DNA of 9,019 nt from Clostridia bacterium (GTDB taxonomy: Bacteria > Bacillota > Clostridia > UMGS1810), in assembly GCA_017503945.1 (NCBI GenBank), contig JAFVSB010000161.1, positions 1 through 9,019 on the forward strand, given 5' to 3'. Position numbers and translations under genes: made by a program. A model generated the notes under the pieces. It did not search any database. It was not told where the DNA came from and saw only the letters and a program-made list of their open reading frames with translations. Position 1 is the first letter of the stretch; every line of letters begins with the position of its first letter. Below are positions 4,909 to 9,019 of this stretch, in pieces.

Positions 4909-5298
4909 ATGGTAGAATATAAATATGGCGATTTTTCCGCAATTATAGACAATACCGATGCCGAGTTCGTTGAAAAATTCGAGCAGGCAGGCGAAGTGTA
5001 CAATGACGAAATCGGTAAAATTCCCGTTGTGGGTAAGGAAAGCGAAAAAATCCGTTATATCATAGACTGTGTTGACAAGGTGTTTGTGACACTGTTCGGC
5101 GCCGATGCTCCCAAAAAACTCTTTGGTGATTCGCAGTCGGGTCAGATGCGAACCGATGCCTTTATAAAGCTTGTAAATACCATGCGCTCTGACAAAAGTG
5201 CACTCAACAATGTGCAAAATGCGGTTAATGCATGGAACGGTAATCGCGCTCAGAGAAGACACCAGGGCAAGCATAAAAACGGAGCTCACCAAAAATGA
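4909..5298 (+). CDS. Tail assembly chaperone, G-like (DUF6673-like)
   Basis: The protein is 129 residues long and begins MVEYKYGDFSAIIDNTDAEFVEKFEQAGEVYNDEIGKIP. A helical region (ESEKIRYIIDCVDKVFVTLFGADAPKKLFGDS) is followed by a second helix (MRTDAFIKLVNTM) and a basic, polar C-terminal tail (GNRAQRRHQGKHKNGAHQK). The pattern 'd..da...e.fe.a........... I....C..Vd.vFd.lFG.ga..klFG......' is that of small proteins lying between tail tube and tape measure genes in Firmicutes siphophages; position implies a tail assembly chaperone role, like lambda gpG. Its stop codon overlaps the next gene's ATG (ATGA) next to an A5 run. DUF name and function are inferred from pattern and position, not from a search. 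Confidence 0.75.
   Translation: MVEYKYGDFSAIIDNTDAEFVEKFEQAGEVYNDEIGKIPVVGKESEKIRYIIDCVDKVFVTLFGADAPKKLFGDSQSGQMRTDAFIKLVNTMRSDKSALNNVQNAVNAWNGNRAQRRHQGKHKNGAHQK
5291..5298 (+). other. A-run at the stop/start overlap, possible -1 slippage site
   Basis: The end of the first chaperone gene reads CAC CAA AAA TGA. A slip of -1 on the A5 run (5291-5295) moves the ribosome into exactly the frame of the next gene, giving a potential 129+200-residue fusion. The heptamer (C CAA AAA) is not a canonical X XXY YYZ site, so plain ATGA coupling is the more likely mechanism. Confidence 0.3.
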
Positions 5299-5897
5299 GT
5301 ATACTAACCGAAGCTCTGCCTGACACTGTGACGGTTGACGGCAAAGAATATGCCGTACACACCGACTACCGTGTGTGGCTTAAGTTTCAGAAAATTATAT
5401 TTGATCCTTCAAAGGATAGCATTAAAAAGCTGACCGATGCAATAATAAACTGCATTGACACAAAACGCTGTTCCCTGCTCCCTGAAAATGCAGGGGAGCT
5501 TATGGAAGCATTTATGCGCTTTCACAGTTGCGGCAGAGAACTCAATGACAAAAACAGTGGCGGCAGTGAAGACAAAGCAAGAAAAGCTCCGATATTTGAC
5601 TTCGAAGAAGATGCAGGTTATATATATGGTGCTTTTTTGGCGCAGTATGGAATTGACCTCATAGACACCGTGCATTTGCATTGGTACAAATTTGATGCGT
5701 TGTTTCACTCACTGGAAGAATCAAACAAGATAATGAAGATTATGAGTTGGAGAGACCTCGACCTCTCCAAAATAAAAGACGGCGAGCAGAGAAAAGCGTA
5801 TCAGAAGCTTAAAGACACTTTTGCTCTGCCGGACACAAGAACACAAGAAGAAAAGGATGCAGACAACGCTGCAGAGTTTTCAAAAATGTTCTTTTAA
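5295..5897 (+). CDS. Gp15-family phage protein, second tail assembly chaperone candidate
   Basis: A 200-residue protein of the bacteriophage Gp15 family. The start SILTEALPDTVTVDGKEYAVHTDYRVWLKFQKIIFDP is diagnostic ('iLtd.lP..v.vdGk.Y.i.tDyR.wl.Fe'). A short acidic and serine-rich linker (about 86-98) precedes FDFEEDAGYIYGAFLAQYGIDLIDTVHLHWYKFDALFHSL (about 100-139), also conserved, with the motif D...lhWwkF.alf.gL. The end is a helical, charged region with LPDTRTQEEKDADNAAEFSKMFF. It starts within the stop of the preceding gene (ATGA), with GGAG at 5281-5284. Placed between tail tube and tape measure, it is expected to chaperone the tape measure as lambda gpT does; that role is by position. 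Length is usual for the family. Confidence 0.88.
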   Translation: MSILTEALPDTVTVDGKEYAVHTDYRVWLKFQKIIFDPSKDSIKKLTDAIINCIDTKRCSLLPENAGELMEAFMRFHSCGRELNDKNSGGSEDKARKAPIFDFEEDAGYIYGAFLAQYGIDLIDTVHLHWYKFDALFHSLEESNKIMKIMSWRDLDLSKIKDGEQRKAYQKLKDTFALPDTRTQEEKDADNAAEFSKMFF

Positions 5898-5909
5898 GGG
5901 GTTTTAAAT

Positions 5910-6086
5910 ATGTTTAAAATAGCGATTAAAAAATCTTGGCTGCACTGCCCCGAATGCGGCAAAGAACAGAAAATACTCATCACGAACACCGCAAATTGCA
6001 GCGGTGTTTTTTTAAAATGCAAATACTGTAAAAAAGAATTTGAGGTTATAGTCGCTGACGGAGTTCAGAGCGACCTGCAGGTTTAA
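5910..6086 (+). CDS. Small zinc-ribbon protein (Com/cysteine-rich KTR-like)
   Basis: A 58-residue ORF begins at ATG 5910 with AAGGGG (5896-5901) 8 nt upstream and ends TAA at 6084-6086. Two CxxC knuckles, C13-P-E-C16-G and C37-K-Y-C40, plus C30 between them, form a zinc-ribbon pattern. The flanking W10, the CG after the first knuckle and K-K-E-F-E-V-I-V after the second resemble short Com-like and cysteine-rich KTR proteins. In phage Mu, Com is an RNA-binding activator of mom translation; here the role is unknown. The frame is intact across a terminator-like hairpin at 5985-6013. The gene sits between tail chaperone and tape measure genes, where virion genes are normally contiguous. It is more likely an accessory (moron) gene than a tail part. 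Confidence 0.7.
   Translation: MFKIAIKKSWLHCPECGKEQKILITNTANCSGVFLKCKYCKKEFEVIVADGVQSDLQV
5985..6013 (+). terminator. Terminator-like hairpin inside the zinc-ribbon ORF
   Basis: An 8-bp stem AACACCGC (5985-5992) with GCGGTGTT (6001-6008) encloses loop AAATTGCA. It is followed by a run of seven T residues (6007-6013, the first two in the stem). In sequence terms it is as good as the intergenic terminators, but it is translated as part of the ORF, between the two CxxC knuckles. A translating ribosome would hide it, so termination would depend on whether the ORF is translated. Confidence 0.6.
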
Positions 6087-6098
6087 CATAACCTCATA

Positions 6099-6157
6099 AG
6101 AATGCACGAAACAGTGCCCAAAGCTCAAACGAGCAAGTGCCGCATTCTCACTTTTTT
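6099..6157 (+). terminator. Structured intergenic hairpin with T-run before the tape measure gene
   Basis: An outer 7-bp stem, AGAATGC (6099-6105) with GCATTCT (6142-6148), encloses 36 nt that contains a small GCTC-AAAC-GAGC hairpin (6123-6134) and a duplicated GTGCC. A T6 run (6152-6157) follows three bases after the stem. The long loop makes it a weaker terminator than those upstream. It may be an attenuator or an RNA-processing/protein-binding structure. It fills most of the 103-nt gap before the tape measure start. Confidence 0.5.
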
Positions 6158-6189
6158 AATGAAAATATATTAGAAAAGGCGGGATAGAT

Positions 6190-9019
6190 ATGGCACAGCC
6201 TGACGGCAGCTTGGTGTTTGACACCAAGATAATAACAGATGGATTTAAAAAAGGCACTTTGGCTTTGGGCGCATCCGTGACGGCTCTTGCCGGAACGGTT
6301 GTTAAGCTCGGAGCTGATTTTGAAGCGACGGCAGCAAAAGCATCTACTCTTTTTGGGCAGGTTGCTGTTGACACAGCTAATCTTAATAAAAAAATACTTG
6401 AGATTTCATCAAGCACAGGTCTTGCTGCAACAGAGCTGAACGAAGCACTATATTCCGCTTTATCTGCAGGTATACCGGTTACTGAGGATATGGCAAAAGC
6501 AACCGGATTTTTGGAAAGTGCCGCAAAGCTTGCAAAAGCAGGGTTTACTGATACGGATACAGCTATTTCCGCAACCGCAAAAACACTTAATGCATACAAG
6601 CTTGATGTCAGCGAAGCGGAGCGTATTCAGGGAATACTTATTCAGACACAAAACAAAGGTATTACCACTGTTAACGAACTTGGTGCAAGTCTTGCACAGG
6701 TTACACCCACAGCAGCTGCTTTTAGCGTGTCATTTGAGAATGTAGGTGCAGCTCTCGCTACAATGACTGCTCAGGGTACTCCTACAGCTCAAGCTACCAC
6801 ACAGCTCAATCAGCTTATAGCTGAATTGGGTAAAAATGGTACTGCTGCAGCAAAGAATTTAAAAGCGGCAGCTCAAGGCACATCTTTCGCAGGAAAATCT
6901 TTCAAAGATATGATGGAAAGCGGTGCTTCGCTGAGCGACATTTTAATGCTTATACAAAAGCAGGCGGAGAAAAACGGCGTATCAATGGTAGATATGTTCT
7001 CGTCTATTGAAGCCGGGAAATCGGCGCTTGCAATTGTGTCGGGAAATGCACAGACATTTAACAGTAATCTCGAAGCAATGAATGATACTGCCGGTCTTGT
7101 AGAAGAAGGGTATGAAAAAATGATGAATACCCTCGAAGGACAAACCGACAAATTCATTCAGAGTGCAAAGAATCTGGGAATAGGATTCTACGAGGGTATA
7201 AAGGAGCCTCTTACAGAAGCGGTCAAAGCAGGGAATGATTCATTGTCAGAGCTGCAGGAAGCTGTTGCGAACGGCGAATTAAAAAGCGCATTAACTAATG
7301 CAGGCACACTTATAGGTAAGTTTGTGTCAGTGTTAATTAAGCTTGCGACATCAGTAATACCCCCACTGGTAAATGCACTCGGATTCCTTGGTGATAATAT
7401 TGGGTTGTGTGCTGCAGCTTTTGTAATTTTGAAAACATCTGCAGCAATAACCGGTGTAATAACAACTGTTACCACCGGTATTAAAACTATGACAGCAGGT
7501 GTGCAGGGTGCTACAGTTGCTCAAAAACTGTGGAATGCCGCCATGAGCGCAAATCCCATTGGTGCAGTTGTCACCGGCGTTGTTGCACTTACTGCAGGCA
7601 TAGTTGCATTAGTTGCGGCATTTGACAATGCACCTGAATGGGAAAAGGAATGCGAAGAAATCCGTTCTCACAGAGAGGAACTTGAACAGACAAATAAAGA
7701 GTGGCAAGAAGTTGTGAAAGCACAGAAAAATGCTGAAGCCAGTGCCAACTCTGAAATGAATCATATTCAAAAATTGTCTCAGGAACTCCGGGGATTAGCC
7801 GATGAAAATGGAAATGTAGCCGAGTCAGAGAGAGCACGCGCTCAGTTTATTTTGGGAGAACTCAACGAAGCTCTTGGCACTGAGTATTCCATGAATCAGG
7901 GTAGAATTTCACAATATCAGCAATTATCTGCTGAGATTGATAATCTGATTGCTAAGAAAAGAGCTGAGGCACTTCTCAGTTCCAAACAAGAAGCATATGA
8001 CAGCGCTGTAGGTCAAATTGGCGAAAAGCGAGCCATTTTGCAAGAAGAAACAAGACAGTATCAATTGGCGAGAGAGGAAGTCGAGAGATACACTAATCAA
8101 ATAGAATATCTCAAACAAAAGCAAAAAGAGCTTGAGGAAACCAAGCCCCCTGACTGGGAATATGAGTACGATTCTCTCACTCTTAAAATTGATGGTTTGA
8201 ATGACGAGCTCGAAGGTGCAAATGCAAAGCTTGGCGAACATAAGGGTGCAATGGATGCAGCCTCTATTGCTGTAAATGATTTGAATACCACAATAAGTGA
8301 TTATGAAGGCACTTATGAAAATATCATCAAAGGCGATTATGATGCTGTATTTAAAGGCTCATATAAAAGTGCAAGCGGATATGCTGATGGTACAAGTGCC
8401 GCGTTAGCCGACGGACAATCTGATGTTGAAGCCACAGCTTCGTCTATAGGTCAAGATGTAGCTAATGCTGTGGGAGACGGTTTGAAAATTGCCGTGCCAA
8501 ATACTGAGTCGGCAATGAAAGAGTTCGGCAATCAACTCAACAAAACCATGTCACCGGTTATTGAAGGTGCCAGAGCAGAGGGCGAAAATCTTATCCTCTC
8601 ACTTGCAGGCGGTGTATCGCTAAAAATAACAGATGCGGTGACCGTGTCTGAGGACGGCTCACAGAAGATTATAGACGGACTCAAAGTCAGTGAAGCGGTA
8701 GCAAAACAACTTGGTATTGACTATATACAGGGTGTTATGAATGGTATGGATTCCATGATTAACCCTCTTTGGAATAAGGCTTTTACCATAATGCAAGGAA
8801 TGCATGAATATGGTGCAAAACCAGGTGTGCGTTCAAACTCTCCTGCGAAAGACGGCATTGACCTTGGTACAGATTATGTATTAGGTGTAGAAATCGGACT
8901 CGAAGATGAAGCTCCTGAGCTGAACAAAACAGCAAAAGAGACCGCGCAAGACATGAATAAGAGTTTTGCTGATACTCTCTCTCATGGCATGAACACCATA
9001 CGCTCTGAAATTGCTTCTA
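6190..9019 (+). CDS. Phage tail tape measure protein, TP901 type (3' end outside window)
   Basis: The frame is open from ATG 6190 to the window edge, giving 943 residues with no stop. The ribosome binding site is the modest AAAAGGCGGG at 6175-6184. Residues about 45-250 form the TP901-like core: FEATAAKASTLFGQ, ILEISSSTGLAATELNEALYSALSAGIP, ATAKTLNAYKLDVSEAERIQ, TPTAAAFSVSFENVGAALATMTAQGTPTAQATTQLN. The middle (about 374-478) is hydrophobic, with the conserved WNAAMSANPIG (448-458) followed by a strong membrane-like segment ending near residue 478. Residues about 480-700 are a long charged coiled coil. Near the end is GVRSNSPAKDGIDLGTDYVLG (about 879-899), the 'SPSk...lG..i..G' motif of this family. 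The protein sets tail length and takes part in DNA passage. No peptidase or lysozyme domain is visible in the part seen. Confidence 0.94.
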   Translation, partial: MAQPDGSLVFDTKIITDGFKKGTLALGASVTALAGTVVKLGADFEATAAKASTLFGQVAVDTANLNKKILEISSSTGLAATELNEALYSALSAGIPVTEDMAKATGFLESAAKLAKAGFTDTDTAISATAKTLNAYKLDVSEAERIQGILIQTQNKGITTVNELGASLAQVTPTAAAFSVSFENVGAALATMTAQGTPTAQATTQLNQLIAELGKNGTAAAKNLKAAAQGTSFAGKSFKDMMESGASLSDILMLIQKQAEKNGVSMVDMFSSIEAGKSALAIVSGNAQTFNSNLEAMNDTAGLVEEGYEKMMNTLEGQTDKFIQSAKNLGIGFYEGIKEPLTEAVKAGNDSLSELQEAVANGELKSALTNAGTLIGKFVSVLIKLATSVIPPLVNALGFLGDNIGLCAAAFVILKTSAAITGVITTVTTGIKTMTAGVQGATVAQKLWNAAMSANPIGAVVTGVVALTAGIVALVAAFDNAPEWEKECEEIRSHREELEQTNKEWQEVVKAQKNAEASANSEMNHIQKLSQELRGLADENGNVAESERARAQFILGELNEALGTEYSMNQGRISQYQQLSAEIDNLIAKKRAEALLSSKQEAYDSAVGQIGEKRAILQEETRQYQLAREEVERYTNQIEYLKQKQKELEETKPPDWEYEYDSLTLKIDGLNDELEGANAKLGEHKGAMDAASIAVNDLNTTISDYEGTYENIIKGDYDAVFKGSYKSASGYADGTSAALADGQSDVEATASSIGQDVANAVGDGLKIAVPNTESAMKEFGNQLNKTMSPVIEGARAEGENLILSLAGGVSLKITDAVTVSEDGSQKIIDGLKVSEAVAKQLGIDYIQGVMNGMDSMINPLWNKAFTIMQGMHEYGAKPGVRSNSPAKDGIDLGTDYVLGVEIGLEDEAPELNKTAKETAQDMNKSFADTLSHGMNTIRSEIAS

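Noticed and set aside
4831..5292. Open frame of 153 codons on the - strand
   Set aside because: It overlaps the palindrome and a supported chaperone gene in antisense; the palindrome's regular sequence keeps it open at the end. No family resemblance.
6156..7475. Several - strand open frames under the tape measure gene
   Set aside because: They are alanine/serine-rich reflections of the alanine-rich tape measure repeats with no start signals.

Overview
The window is part of the late (structural) gene cluster of a tailed, siphovirus-like phage or prophage. Every supported gene is on the + strand, most are packed with overlaps or gaps of a few bases, and most have strong AGGAGG-type ribosome binding sites. 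The protein families (Gp20-type scaffold, Minor_capsid_2/3-type connectors, Gp15, YjcQ, TP901-type tape measure) point to a host in the low- to mid-GC Firmicutes, probably a gut-type member of the Clostridia. This is an inference from family resemblance and codon use; no host gene is visible.

Layout. (1) 1-517: C-terminal end of a larger protein, most likely a MuF/minor-capsid-type head protein, ending in a basic BECR-like RNase-toxin-like domain. (2) 520-1262: an AT-rich cassette zone with a small acidic protein directly behind the toxin-like end (candidate immunity protein), a YjcQ-family protein, and a 9-codon ORF. Each is followed by an intrinsic terminator, and each terminator runs into the same exact 15-base sequence, TTTTTAGTACAAAAA. 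(3) 1284-2884: scaffold and HK97-fold major capsid protein. (4) 2908-4327: four small head-tail connector, closure, gp10-like and tail-completion proteins. (5) 4331-4819: tail tube protein, followed by a long imperfect palindrome typical of dispersed chromosomal repeats. (6) 4909-5897: two tail assembly chaperone candidates overlapping by ATGA at an A-run. (7) 5910-6189: a short zinc-ribbon ORF with a terminator-like hairpin inside it, then a second hairpin. (8) 6190 to the right edge: a tape measure protein, cut off by the window.

How it works together: scaffold and capsid proteins build the prohead, the connector set closes it and joins the tail, and the tube protein polymerises on the tape measure with help from the two chaperones. 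The cassette zone between the minor capsid protein and the scaffold looks like cargo rather than virion parts. The most interesting candidate system is the toxin-like capsid-protein tail plus its small acidic neighbour, within a region bounded by repeated terminator/15-mer junctions. At least three convincing intrinsic terminators, and two weaker candidates, lie inside what should be one late transcript, which implies antitermination or deliberate attenuation. No tRNA, CRISPR array, integrase, attachment site or clear promoter was seen.
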